A stretch of DNA of 64,000 nucleotides from Ectocarpus siliculosus (Eukaryota; Sar; Phaeophyceae; Ectocarpales; Ectocarpaceae), in assembly GCA_000310025.1 (NCBI GenBank), contig FN649740.1, forward strand, positions 1,421,069 through 1,485,068, given 5' to 3'. The notes beneath the pieces are model-generated. The model did no database searches and had not been told where the DNA came from. It worked only from the letters and a program-made list of their open reading frames with translations. Positions 1-12,000 of this stretch are shown here, in pieces. Positions within the stretch are counted from its first letter, which is position 1. The number at the start of each line of letters is the position of its first letter. A program made the translations under genes and the position numbers.

Positions 1-678
1 TCTTACTGCTTCAACCTTCCTTATCAAATCGTTGATGTAAATCTTAAAGAGAGTGGGTGACATCGTACAGCCCTGTGCGACTCCTTGGAGTATATCCACG
101 TACTTCGAAATTTCCCCATCCAACATCACCGCACTTCTTGTGCATTCTGTCATCTTTTTCAACATCCTCCACATTTTCCCCCGGATGCCGATGTCCCACA
201 TCTTTTTCCACAATCCATTGCGCCATACGGTGTCGTAGGCTTTTTGTATATCGAGGAAGAAACAGTATGTCGTACGCCCGACGTCTTTCCTACCTTGGAT
301 GATTTTACTCAACGTATATACATGGTCTACACAACTACGATCTGGTCTAAATCCAGCTTGTCCTTCGCTGATCTTTTGTTTCCCCTCCAACATGTCTCCC
401 ATTCCATTGTCTATCATCTTGCCAAACAGTTTCCCCACTGTGCTCAACAGGGTTATCCCTCTATAATTCCCCGGGTCAGCTTTATCCCCCTTTTTGAACA
501 GGTTCACGACTACTCCTTCTCTCCATCTCTTCGGCGCGTACTCGTGTTTCCATATCCAGTTGAATATCCGGACCAACATGTTAATCATCCCCTCCCCCCC
601 CTGTTTCAAAAGCTCGTTCACAATTCCATCAGCCCCTGCCGCTTTTCTATTCTTGACGGAGCATTGGGGGGGGGGATA
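1..678 (-). mobile_element. Non-LTR retrotransposon reverse transcriptase, fragment
   Basis: One open frame of about 226 codons runs from 678 to the window edge on the minus strand. It reads as the N-terminal and central part of a LINE-type reverse transcriptase. Visible motifs in order are KNRKAAGADGIVNELL (the usual 'GKAPGPDGI' block), NLFKKGDK, NYRGITLLS, QAGFRPDRSCVDH, the domain A aspartate in FLDIQKAYDTV, and GVAQGCTMSPTLFKIYIND (domain B). The catalytic YxDD box would lie beyond position 1. Upstream the frame is lost at a run of G/C (666-675) followed by an in-frame stop at 679-681, so the element looks 5'-degenerate or truncated there. No target-site duplication or poly-A tail is visible. 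It has the same orientation as the RFC gene to its right and probably lies in that gene's fifth intron. The family assignment to non-LTR RT is firm; the clade is not determined. Confidence 0.9.
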
Positions 679-857
679 CTATCTTGATTTTGCTTGGAGC
701 GGGGGCGGATGTATAGAGCAATTATATTTTGAAAAACGAAAGCAACCAAAGATGAGCCGCACCACATTAAAAAAAACTCATGCTACGTGTGAAACCGTTA
801 CCACCACCTCCAACAACAGCATGTAACCACTATAATACTAACACCGCCAACAACAAA

Positions 858-881
858 CAGCAGCAGCAGCAGCAGCAGCAG
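858..881. repeat. (CAG)8 microsatellite
   Basis: Uninterrupted CAG triplets in the fifth RFC intron, about 35 bp downstream of its GC donor in the direction of transcription. Confidence 0.95.
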
Positions 882-919
882 CAATGACGACAACACCGAA
901 AAAAAAAGAAAAGACTTGC

Positions 920-3900
920 CTCCTCTTCCGAGAGCCTCGAGAACCGCAGGATTGCGCATCTGCTCTGGATGGGCTCGATGATCTTCGTAGACACGTTGCA
1001 GGCCAGCGCAAACCTCGTCGTGTGGGAATAAATCTCCATCGTCCTTCGCGACGACGGGGGCAGGTGCACGCCAACAAACACAACCAACACGGGCAGTATC
1101 ATACAAGCACAGGAAAGCAAAAGGCTAGGACGCCATGGACATTGTTCTGGCAGTTCAAGCACAGGAAAGCAAAAGGTTAGGACGCCGTGGACATTGTTCT
1201 GCACACGGCACAACTACCTTCTCGACGCATGCCTGCCGAGACCGCAAAGCCGAAAAGAAGATCAAGGGGACGCACACGATGACAAGTCATCCTGCCGTCG
1301 GGCTGACGATCCCAATCAAGTAAATCCGAACGACAGACCCCGCAGAGCACGGCGGTCGCGCCGCGCCCACCTACACCTTTTACATACCTTCTCAACGCCT
1401 GCTGCGCCGATGCCGTCATCGAGTCCGCCTCGTCAAGGATGATCACCTTGTGCTGCCCTGGTGGGAGGGTGACCTGTTAATATAACGGAGCCCCGTGTGT
1501 GTGTGTGTGTGTGAATAGGTGAGGGTTGCCTGTCCATGTTGCGGGAGTCACGAGGGCGCACAGGTGAGCGTGCGCGGGTGTGTTTGTGTTTTTATTAATA
1601 GCATCGACGGCGCTAACCGGCTATCCAATGAAAACTATGACGTCAATGTCAGCGGGAAAAATTAAGGTCCCTAGAAGGGGGCTAAAATCCCAAAAACGCG
1701 CAGTTCGCATTTTATGCAATTGGCATTTGTGATTGTGTGTGTATTTGAACTAACATCGACCGCGCTAACCGGCTGACCAACGAAATGATGTCATTCTTGC
1801 GGCGGGAAGAAAAACCCGAACACGCTTTCTATTCAAAAGGGTATGTGAAATGGCTATTCACTTTTCTACCACGGATTGCGCTAAATGTTTAGCCAAGGAA
1901 ATGCGCTCGCTAAGTCGTGCCTGCGCGTGTTTCTTAAAACCAGCGTCGAAGTTCGCCGACCGGTTGACGAATGAAAAGACGTCCGCCTCAACGACCGGGA
2001 TGGCTGTGCGTGTATGTGGGACGGGTCTGCTGTCTTAGCTCACACCCGGTCCAAGCCCACCCCCCTCCCGTCTGTCCCACGCAACTTCTCCCCTCACGTC
2101 CCTGCGCACCTTCTTCTGTGTGAACATCTTGATGGTGTTGCGTACAACCTCGATCCCGCGCGAGTCCGACGCGTTCAGCTCTAACACGGCGTTCTGGTCG
2201 GGGGGGGGGGGGGGGGGGGGGGGGACCCCCGGGCCTTCTTTTCCGAGGGTTTTGAACAAAAAAATCCCAGGGGCTTCTGGGGGGGCGAGGCGAAAATTTT
2301 TTTCCCCTTGGGAAAAAAATTTGTAGGGGGGGAACCCCCTTTTTTTCTGGGTTTCCGGGGCCCCCCCCGAAAAACCTTTTTTTTTAAAAGGGAAGCCCCC
2401 CCCCTTCCCCCCCCCGNNNNNNNNNNNNNNNNNNNNNNNNNNNNNNNNNNNNNNNNNNNNNNNNNNNNNNNNNNNNNNNNNNNNNNNNNNNNNNNNNNNN
2501 NNNNNNNNNNNNNNNNCACACAACTCACATTATAAACGCAGACTGTACCAGTGGGGGTGGGGGGGGGGGGGGGGGTACGCATGGTCATGCTTGCCGTAGG
2601 TTGTCGACCAAGACATCACACGGCACTCCTGCGGAGCCGAGCCGAATCATTTCTGCCCTTGGCAACAAAGCTCGATAGGGGGGATACCCAATTGTTTCCT
2701 GGCTTCCTGGACCGCGCCATGAAGACCATTCCTTTTAAGACGGAAGCACGCCCCCTTCCCAGCCCCGAGATGCAGCTCTGGCCAACACATTTACCGTAGG
2801 CGCGTTCTCCACGGATTCGACAGGACTTCAAGAAGGGAGCATGGGAGAGACGTTTCCAAGACTTAGAAAGCTTTTGGAGGTTGCCTCCTCAGGCATTGCG
2901 AAAGACCGGTACAGTAGTGGGCGCCCCTCAGTAGTGCCGGTATATGCCCGCCAGATTCACCCGCACCATACCGGGCGTTATTCAGAGAATCAGACAACCT
3001 GAAATAGTCCATCCATGGCATGCGATTCCACCGGCGCTATTCCGTGGGTTGTGCCACTATTCAACCGGCACTATTGAGGAACCCTCCTCGCATGCTTTCG
3101 CCATTGCTATCTACACATGCTGTTTTCGTTTATTTTCTCACCGCGTACGCATCACCGAGCATGGTGTGCGCTAGGGCGTGGACGCTCGTCGTCTTCCCCG
3201 TCCCTGGGGGCCCGCAGATGATGACGTTGGGCATGTTCCCTTCCTCGGCGATCACCTTCAGCCGGTCCAACGTCTGCTCGTTCCCGACCACCTGTTGTTG
3301 TTGTTGTTGTTGATCATGATGAGATGTTGTTTTTGATCATGTTGGTGCTATTGTTAATGATGATGCTGTTGTTATCGTTGTTGGGCCGTGAGTTCGCCAG
3401 AAAGCTCGCCAGCTTGGCGCGCACACACCGTGCCCGTGTCCGTGAACATATCGAATGACATCACCCGGTGCCCGAGATTCGTTGCGCACGCCGGGGGAGT
3501 GGACTCACCGTTCCCGTTGCAGATAACGCAAAGCAATCGGGGCCCTGCTATTTAGCTTGGCGGTATCATAGCCCCTAGCTGTAGAATCATGTCGAAGAAC
3601 GTCTTTAGAACGGGGCCGAAGAATGGTTTCCTGTTGGACATGCCTACAAACGCGCGACCGCGTCTGTAGTCAGTCGCGGTGCGGTGTGGGAGAGCTTTCT
3701 ACGATGCTCGTCTTCTGGTCAACACACCTAATATCTGAATGCAAACAACCGCTGCTGATCAAGACATGAACTAATGGAGTCATGGTTTTGAACGCAAGAG
3801 CACGCGCGTGTCACAACACCGACTTTCCGCCGTCCCCCCGGTTCCGTCAACCCATGCGTCGCCGAAGGAATTGCTCACAGCAGTGTACTGAAAATACAAT

Positions 3901-4529
3901 GCTTTGCGGCAACCAAGCGCAGTGAGAGAGCGATCCGCGCACGTCTTAGCACATGAGTGTACTCCTGACCGCCGCATGAACGCCGAATGCAACCTTTCGT
4001 TCCCCCACCCTGTTCGCACGGCGATGTGCTGCCGATGATCCTTTGAGAGCTACGCTGTAGCCTACAACACTGCTGCTATGTGCACAAGGGAGCGAGACTA
4101 CAGCAGTACTCCTGAACGACACTGCTGCTGTGTGCAAGGGAGCGCGGATTTGAATTTCAAATTTTGCGGACAAGATCAGAATGGAGTCACACACAAAGTA
4201 TGGGAGGTGCCAGTCTCTCAACCGAGCGAGAAAGCCTGACCACCAAAAAGAGGAAGGGCTATGGTAGGGGATAAATTGGCTGCTGTGGCGCACGCTCTCT
4301 CTTGCTCGACACGTGTGCTACACAGCTGTCGGTGAATTCGTGCGCCTTGATCGATCTGCTCCCTGCATATGATAGAAGCCCCTGTTCTACACTGCACAGA
4401 TGTATCCGTGTGCCTCTATCCCTCTCTCTCTCTCTCTCTCCCTCTCTCTCTTTCTCTCACATCGTCGAGCTTGTTGGGCCGGTACTTCTCCACCCAGGGC
4501 ACCTCGAAGTCATCGGTAGTAGAAGCCAT
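920..4529 (-). CDS. RFC2: Replication factor C small subunit (RFC2/Rfc4-type), 5' five exons
   Basis: Clamp-loader ATPase subunit of the nuclear RFC complex that loads PCNA at primer ends. Exons on the minus strand: 4461-4529, 3142-3291, 2110-2193, 1388-1473, 920-1043 (171 codons). The start is the ATG at 4529 (MASTTDDF, then VPWVEKYRP, the family's N-terminal signature). Walker A GPPGTGKT is at residues 50-57, then [16 protein letters not shown], Walker B VIILDEAD at about 111-118, [16 protein letters not shown], and the SRC motif in [10 protein letters not shown] at about 157-159. The match to human RFC2 and yeast Rfc4 is closer than to other RFC subunits. The fifth exon ends at GAG followed by a GC-type donor (gcaagt, 919-914). 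The lid and C-terminal collar, about half of a usual 320-350-residue protein, are absent and must lie left of the window if the gene is intact. Intron 2 contains an assembly gap. Confidence 0.94.
1105..1200. repeat. Tandem duplication, period 52 bp
   Basis: Two near-identical copies beginning at 1105 and 1157 (aagcacaggaaagcaaaagg, then taggacgcc..tggacattgttct) within the fourth RFC intron. The second copy has a few substitutions. Confidence 0.85.
1570..1990. repeat. Degenerate tandem repeats in RFC intron 3
   Basis: Three related blocks near 1600, 1754 and 1944 share a cgctaaccggctgaccaa-like core followed by gaaa and a tgatgtca/tgacgtca-like octamer. The first contains a perfect TGACGTCA palindrome at about 1639-1646. 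Copies are roughly 150-190 bp apart and diverged. Confidence 0.6.
2200..2416. other. Low-quality, homopolymer-inflated sequence at gap edge
   Basis: A poly-G run (2200-2223) is followed by about 193 nt made almost wholly of homopolymer runs. Read side by side, 2224-2416 is a garbled colinear version of 2576-2767, on the other side of the N gap (same order of TTGG, TAGGGGGG, TTTCCTGG, CTTTTAA, GGAAG, CCCCCTTCC). This is read-tail sequence, not biology. It lies in the second RFC intron; the acceptor of exon 3 (cag at 2196-2194) abuts the poly-G. Confidence 0.85.
2417..2516. other. Assembly gap (100 N)
   Basis: Exactly 100 N, the usual placeholder for a gap of unknown size, inside RFC intron 2. 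Confidence 1.
4428..4458. repeat. (CT)n tract downstream of RFC exon 1
   Basis: A CT-rich dinucleotide run lies immediately inside the first RFC intron; on the coding strand it is (GA)n right after the gtgaga donor. Confidence 0.9.
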
Positions 4530-5397
4530 TGCGTCCCCTTAGTGCACACGAGCGACGATACGGTATGCTCTATCGGCGCACATTGGCGCGACCGGCCGGG
4601 GGGGGGGGGAGACGCAGTTTGCGAGAGGGAGTACATAGCGGGTGCCCGAGGCTTTTCGGCAAAGGTGAAACTGCCATATTTAATTCCTGTTTTGCGACAA
4701 CGACGACCGATTGCGCAGGAGAGTACATGTCTCTTTGCGGATCGATTATTGTAGAGAGATTGTATGCATTGAATGGAGCTGGACCAAGGATGATGCCGTA
4801 GTCGGAGAAATAAGGCCGAGACGTCCCACAGGCTCGATGTTCAAAGTAAAGGCATGGAACAAGGAAACTGATCGACAAAACTCCTTGCGAGCGGACGGCG
4901 CATGTTCCGGAGCCAAGAGGTACTGCTGTACACTGTAAATGATGAGCAGCATGTTGCCTGGTAAAGCAGTAGCCTCCATAGACTAATGCTGTAAGTCTAA
5001 AGATCATATTGTTTGACACATGATGGTAGTGTAGGAGGAGGGAGGTAGCTTGCCTTGACTTAGGTGCGCTACCTGAGGCGTTCCGATCCGAGGGCATCGA
5101 CCATCGTCTACATTGTATGGTCTGGTGGTGGTATCTATGTGCAGAGTCTATCTCCATCGTTATGGATGTAATACATGTCTATTGCTATTGTCTATGTGGT
5201 ATTGCTGTACAGTACCTGCTGTTCGCCCAACTAAGGATGCACATGATATTGGTTTCAATAACGTGTAGAAGCCCTTCTTCGCGCCAGAAAAAGATGAACC
5301 GCTACGGTCGACTTCCAAAAACCACTTCGGCTACTGCGCTCGGTCACTCTGCAGGGAACTTCACATACGTACAACTAACACATGAGCGTAGACTATT
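4530..5397. promoter_or_regulatory. Divergent intergenic region between RFC and the membrane-protein gene
   Basis: An 868-bp interval separates the RFC start codon (4529, minus) from the ATG at 5398 (plus). It should hold both promoters and 5' leaders. I see no TATA box at a convincing position. It contains one copy of the recurring decamer TACTGCTGTA (4921-4930) and a G10 run near 4600. Confidence 0.4.
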
Positions 5398-8300
5398 ATG
5401 GCTCAAGCGGAGGGGACCACTACTGGCACTAAAAACGGAAAAGAACTTATGCCCGCAACATCAATTCTTCAAACACTGCCTAGTGAAGCCATCACAGCGA
5501 CGGCAACCGAAGTTGTGGCTGGAGCTTTGACCACGGCCCATGGGCGCTTATCAAATGCGGGTGCCATGGAAGAACATACGCCAGCTGCAGCGGCGAGTGC
5601 GACAGTAAAGGAGAGACTTCCAGCACCAGCCGATGCAGACAATAGTAGGGACCGTGCGTTGACCGATCGACAGGCGGGAGCATCGCCGAGGCCCATGAAA
5701 CCGGGTGGGGACCTCAGGGGCAGCTTTCTTGCAGCCGTGGGGAACACCATATCGCAGGCGGTGAGATACACGTTCCTTTTCGCATACAGTAGACCATGTT
5801 TCAAGTTACTGCTGTAGTTTGTCCTGCGCCCGTTCTTCGTTAAGCGCGGGTTCCCGACGACATTATGACACACGTGTGCTTCGGGTTTCCGAATATGTAA
5901 AGTGGTCGTTGCTCCATATGTAGACTTCGCGCCTCAGCGTCTAATACCCAATATTAATATCCGCGTCAAAGTTACGCATCGTACCGGGGGCTTTGGATCA
6001 GGCGAAGCACGTGTTGGACGGTTGTTGCTCGAGACTACCCGGCGTTCGTTGTATCCTTCAGGGGCCGCTCACGCAATCTCAGCCCTTTCTCCTTGGACGG
6101 CCCAACCAACCGTTTATTCCCCAGCTCGCGGAAGATTCCTTCCCTACACCTGCTGTTTTTCTCGTGTCCATCAAACGCAAAGATCACACACCGCCCACCG
6201 CTCGCACTCCCGGCTTTTCGCGCGGCTCTTTGCATGCAGGAGCCACTAGGGGTTCCAAAGATAAACCCGGACGATTCCTCCTCTTCGAGCGGGGAAGAGT
6301 CCGAGCCCCCGGTGCAACTTCCCCGGCGCAGCCGCCGCGCTTCATCCATCACGAGGGCCGGAAACGCGGCGCTCTCTTTGTCCAGCAGTATACCCGCTGC
6401 TTCCACGGCCGATCCCGTCGCCCTTGAAGGGGCTTCCTCGCAGGCACACCAACACCAAGGCAAAGCCAGGAGGTTGGCCTTGGAGAAGATGAACGAGTCT
6501 GCCAGAAGCCTGCTCGTGGCCGCGCCCGCCTACCCAGACGGGGTCGGGGGGCGTCTCGCCGTAGCCCCCTCGAGTTCAGTAGCCGAACCGCCGACTAACC
6601 CCGCAAGCGACGCTGCCGGGAGGAGCAAACGGAGGAGATACAGGATGGTATTCGACGAAGAGGGCTTGGCCGCAGCCGATTCGGGAAGAAAAGCAGCAAG
6701 GGCCCAGGGGCTCCCGTTCGGCCTGGAAGCTGTGCCCGACGAAAGCGACCCGACCCTGCTGTGTGTTCGGGAGCTTGCATCGGGTGGGGCAAGTGCAGCC
6801 GGGGACGTTGTTGCGCGTGTGAAGGCTACGCCGACGGTTGCAGGCGGGCGGGAAGCCGTCTACAGCGTTCTTCTTGGCGGAGGAAAAGGGGAGGGTGCGG
6901 AGGGAGAGTTGATGGCGATCCGGGTTTCGACACACCCGACGAGGCTTGCTGCTCCGAGGGAGGTTCAGGCGGTGCTTCTGCTCGGTCAGGAGGAGGAGGA
7001 GGAGCCGGCGGGAGGGGAACTGCTTGAGCAAGGAACTTGCGGGTGTGTTCTTCGTGTGCGTGTCTATCGACCCTACCGCAGTTACATGTCTGTCGATGAC
7101 GCAGAGCAGATGATTACATCGGTAGGTGTCTGGAACTCGTGGTTGGAAAATACTGGGCACGCCTCGTAGAGAACGCGGTTTCGAATGACGGGTGCCTGGG
7201 GGAATCCAGCGACTCTCACTTCGTTGGAAGAAGAAAGTTCAATACGCTTGTTGAGAGGTGGCGCACGGGAGGCCTGTGAAGGCTCTTAGTTAGCATGACC
7301 TGGGCAAGCCCACATCCGGTCGCAGTGCGAGCCCCGGCGCGGAGTGCGAGCAGAGTGCTCCCACGTTCCCAATAGCGTCGTCCCCGTGACCACCTGGATG
7401 AGCATACAGTTCCCTGCGTATATGTGCCATCCGGTTCATCATACCTAATCGTTCCGTGAAACTAACCAATTTTGTCCCAAACCAAAACGAAAACCATGTG
7501 CAGAGTGACGGTGTGGGGCTCGGCGACGGCAAGCCGGGCCGACGGGTTGTGGGAAGCCGCCCTCGCCGGAAGGGCCCGTCAAGCGGTGGTCAGGCTGCAG
7601 AGCAAGGCGGCCACGTGGTCCTCGACCACAGAATCGTTCGAGCTGGACTTGCTAGAGGTGCACACACAGTTCATTTTGGTCGTGCTTGGAGACAGCCCAC
7701 GACCCGAAAGGCATGAAACGACTATATTTTTTTCATCCAGGCAGCCCTCAATGTCTTGTGAACACCGAGTACACAAGAGGAGTGTCCTAGGGTGACGCGG
7801 ACAACGTCATTGTCTACACCATCGCCCCGCCAAGTACATACCCGACAAAGCATAATGACTCACACGCCAAGTGCTGCGACCAATGTGCCCTGAGTATGTC
7901 CCTCGGGAACATGAAAACACCCCGGAGACGTACCGCGACATTAAATGCCCACATAACTTAACGCTCTCCTTGTAAGCCTGTTCGACGTCCGCACTGCCCT
8001 CGTTCTACGCACTCTCCGCTGCCTTGGACGACGGCCGTTCCTGACAACAGGCGTGGCGACCAGGTCGACTAAGCGCAAAGATGCCCACACAAACGGAACC
8101 AGCCTCCGCCACCGCAGCTACTGCTTCGTCACAACCCGCCCCCGAGACGGTGCAAATGGTGGCAGCCCGCGATGGGAGCCAAAGCGCTAGGAGCGGCTCC
8201 TCGAGCGCTAGAAGTGGTGGGAACGGAAGCCGCCGGATACCATCGATGCAGCTTGCCCGGGTGAAAGACACTGGTAGTAGCCCGACGGCAGGCAGCGGCG

Positions 8301-8970
8301 GCGGCAGCAAGGGAGAAACGAGCGGTGGCGACAAAAAAGGCGCGGGGAAAGATGAGGGCGGGTTTTCGTGGGAGGTGGCGGTGGCCGCGCCGATACCGCC
8401 GTTGCACGGGTTCTGCCTGGCCGTCGTTGGGTTGGAGACGGAGATGGTTGGAGCGGCCGTCAAGCTGGTGGATAGATCGGCGGAAGTGGCAGAAAAGGAG
8501 GCAGCCGTCGGGTTTGAGGGGTTTGACAAGGTGAGAAAGAGCAGACTTGGCTTTTCACGCATTTGGACGATAAGCAGCAACAACAGAATTACAAAAATGG
8601 GTTTTTAGTTGTCCCTTATTTTTTTGCCTTGTCTGAACCAAGTGCTTTCGTCGTCTACGTTTGTAGCTGGCTAAGTTTTCGACTGCCAACGCGCGTTCTG
8701 TGCCCCAAATCGATTGCCAGCGTTCGGCAACACCAACCACCACCCACCACCACCAAAACCAACCTTTGTGCCGATCAACGAAACTCCGGCAGCAGCAGAA
8801 CCACGACCACCCTGACCGGCCTTTCCTTTTGCCCGTCGCGCACGTCGTTCCCGTCCCCCCCTTTCTTAAAATCGACCGGTCCCACTGCGACAGGCCCTAA
8901 CCCAGGAAAACAAGGGCGCCCTTCTCGCCCCCGGCGCGACTCCGCCGGCTAGCGCTCGCCGTAAGGAACA

Positions 8971-9007
<37 letters not shown>

Positions 9008-12000
9008 CGGCGAGAGGAAAACGACGAAATCAGTGTGCCATCGGTCCCGGCGCTCGCTCTCGGCGTGGTGGCATCGGTTGGGGCACAACAAGCAGCCCGT
9101 AGCGGCGGTGCTCCTTCCTCTGGTTCTGGTTCCCGACGGCCCTCATCCCGGAGAAGCGGCGCCGGAGGTGACAACAACAACATCAACAACATCAACAATG
9201 GACCCAGCAGCGTCCTCCAGAAACCCAGTATCGGCCAAGACGCGGGTGCGGCGGGGCAGCAGCTCGGTGGCGGCGTGAAGAACGACGATGATCATGGGGT
9301 CGTCGTGGCAGCCGGGACCGAGGGGCAACCGGCGGCGGCGGTGTCCGCAGCGACGGCGGCGGCGGGTAGAACAGTGCCGGTTCCTGTGAAGCGAAGAATG
9401 TCGGTGCAAGTAGCGGCCGCTGTAATCGTCGACAAGGTATGATGATTTCGAAAAAGCAAGCACAGCCGCATCGAGGGAGAGATTGGCGGCAGGAGCGTGA
9501 AATACATAGGAAGAACAATCCCCGAGGTGCTATGATAGGTCTCACCCCCCAGAACAGATACACCTGGAAGGATTGTTGTGACGCATCTAACGCACGCACG
9601 TATGCAACTAAAGATCCTACCAGTTCTGACCCGCCGTGGCTACGTGCCGCCTTTTTCCTTCTCCCTGCAAGAGCCACATGAAGTCAATAGTATCGTTTTT
9701 CGTTCGACGCGACAACGTTTGGGATGTCTCTGAGAGTAGCCACCAAAGTGTTGTTGGAGCATCTAAACGAGAAAAGGATCACAACGTTCCGAAGTCCGCC
9801 TAGCGATAAATTGTTGGGACTCTTCACGCAACAACTCGCCGGGCGCGTCAAGGCAAGAGCCGCGCTTGGGCCAAGGCCTAGTTGGTCGGTCCTCCCCCTC
9901 CCCGGGTATCAAACACAGGGAACGACGGGCTACACATGCGCAGGAATGCGACCATCGATTATAATGAGTTTAACCCCGTTCCAACATTTTCGAGAGTTAC
10001 GCTCCATCGCCCCCCACCCCCCCGCAACCAGGTCTACCGCAACACCTACGTCTGCAACCTCTGCCTGTTAACCTTGGCGGTCTCCTTCATGGCCGACCTC
10101 TACCCGGGGGCTCCGTCTCATAACGTTCCCATTTCGACCGCCCTGCTGTGGGCGTGCAGCAACGTCGACGGCGTGAGGGCCCTGCGGAGGCGCTCCTTCG
10201 CCTACGCCCTTAGCACCGCGGTGCTCGTGTCTCTGTTCATGGACGTCGACTTTCTCGCGTCGGACCTTAAGGTGCCAGCAAGACTCACATGGACTTATTG
10301 CACCGGTGCTGTTCGGTTTCGGCATATCTTTTATGGTGCGCTAGACGTGTACGCATGTATTTTTAAGTGGGCGGGGAGATCCAGGAAGGAAATCGCTGCC
10401 GGCAAGTACATTTCTTTCTGTTGTTGTCTCAAGAGAGGTCAGAGTACGTCAAGTCCAGCGTCCCTGCGTGTGGTCCTGTGACTGGAAGAGGGTAGCAGCT
10501 GCTTGCGTCAATATGCTAGGTCCATTGCTATCTCATAATGTATGTACCTACAGGATGTCCAGACCCACCCGTTCCATGATTTTGATTTGCTCGAATCATG
10601 GGCGTTTGGCCTCTTCGCCCAGGCGTACGCGTTGAGCCAATTGGAGGATGAGGACGACGACCTTCAGAGAGTCATCGTCGAAAGAAACATGCACGCGTTC
10701 GGGAGGATTGTTGTTGGTATCGCGGCGGGACTCAAGGCGCTGTCCTGGCAAGGGCTGCTCGCGACCTTTCCGCAGGTATTGAATATCCCCGGTGCTTTCG
10801 TTTCACATTTCGATGAAATCAGGCCTCGTCAGCGGGTCAACTTGAGCCCAAGTCTGAGTGCAGCTGGCTCCAACGAGAGTATGCGGATGTTGTCCCGTGA
10901 AGTTGACGACCGCGCTTGCTAAGGCGTTCTTGTAGCATTGACCAAGATGTGGAGTACCCATCCAATATCGGTGGAGGACTTCCTCCCTTGCAGGTCTAGT
11001 GTTGACTCGATACGCTATATCTCATACTACCCCCAAATATGCTGGGAAAACTTGATGAATGTGCACCTACCTCACTTTCATAGTCGAAGCGAACGCGGCC
11101 AGATCACCTCGTAACCTAGTCGTCCCTACTCTACGACTGTTCACGTACTCAACAAACCATTTTTTGGACAACAAACCCCTTTCTGTGGTTCTCTAAAGGG
11201 CGTCCACGCGCTGAACCTGCTCTGGAGGAGGTTTAAGCTGTTCTTGCCCGTGTGGGGATCGCCCCGAAAGCTCACCAAGGAGGTAAGGTACCTGACGCGG
11301 TAACCCTCTACAATGCATGTGCCAAACAAAGTCGATCATATGCATACCATCTTTGGTTGTGGGCCGTTTCGCACGGAACTCGTATACCGGGACAAGCCTC
11401 ACGTAAACATGTGGAAAGTAGCGCCGTGAAGTATGCGTCGCCTGGGGTTTTGCGCGGTACACATAGTGGTTCTACCCACGACCCGGAAACAGTAGGGGGG
11501 ACCGACGCAATATCTGGTCCTGAAGAGATCAGTTGAAAAACCGGCCCCTGTTTCGTCCCTAAAATAATGCTGTTAACCGTCTATCATCCAATGCACAACC
11601 AACCATTGTGTGGTCGCCCCCGTGTCCTGGCTCCACCTCAGTGAGGAATTATTGTTCCTTTAGCAACAATAGCAGCAGCAGGGCAACAACAACACCGTGG
11701 AAGCGAATAATATAAATTGATCCCTTGGAATCTCATGGATTATCTCGCGCCAGGACCCAACGCCTCCGTCGATTTTTCATCCTCCAATGTCCAACCCAGG
11801 TGTACAACCGCGTGGTCGCTTTGGCCTGGCTCCACCTGCTTGCTGCAATGGCTCTCGCAGTCATGGCAGGCGTTGCAGGGATAGGGTTCGAGTGGGCTCC
11901 GCAGTTCGCCAGCTCCCAGGGGGCGGGTATACCGCTTGCCGCCATCTGCTTCTTGAAGGCAAGACACGAGGGCAGCCGGCTGCCTCGTCACGCATGCACT

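Noticed and set aside
85-687. 200-codon plus-strand frame at the left edge
   Set aside because: Antisense shadow of the reverse-transcriptase frame; the minus strand has the family motifs.
2035-2588. Frames reading through the N gap
   Set aside because: They are artefacts of translating N and homopolymer read-tail sequence.
11880-11900. ggttcgagtgg as a tRNA box B
   Set aside because: It lies inside a coding exon (9) of the membrane-protein gene and has no matching box A or stem.
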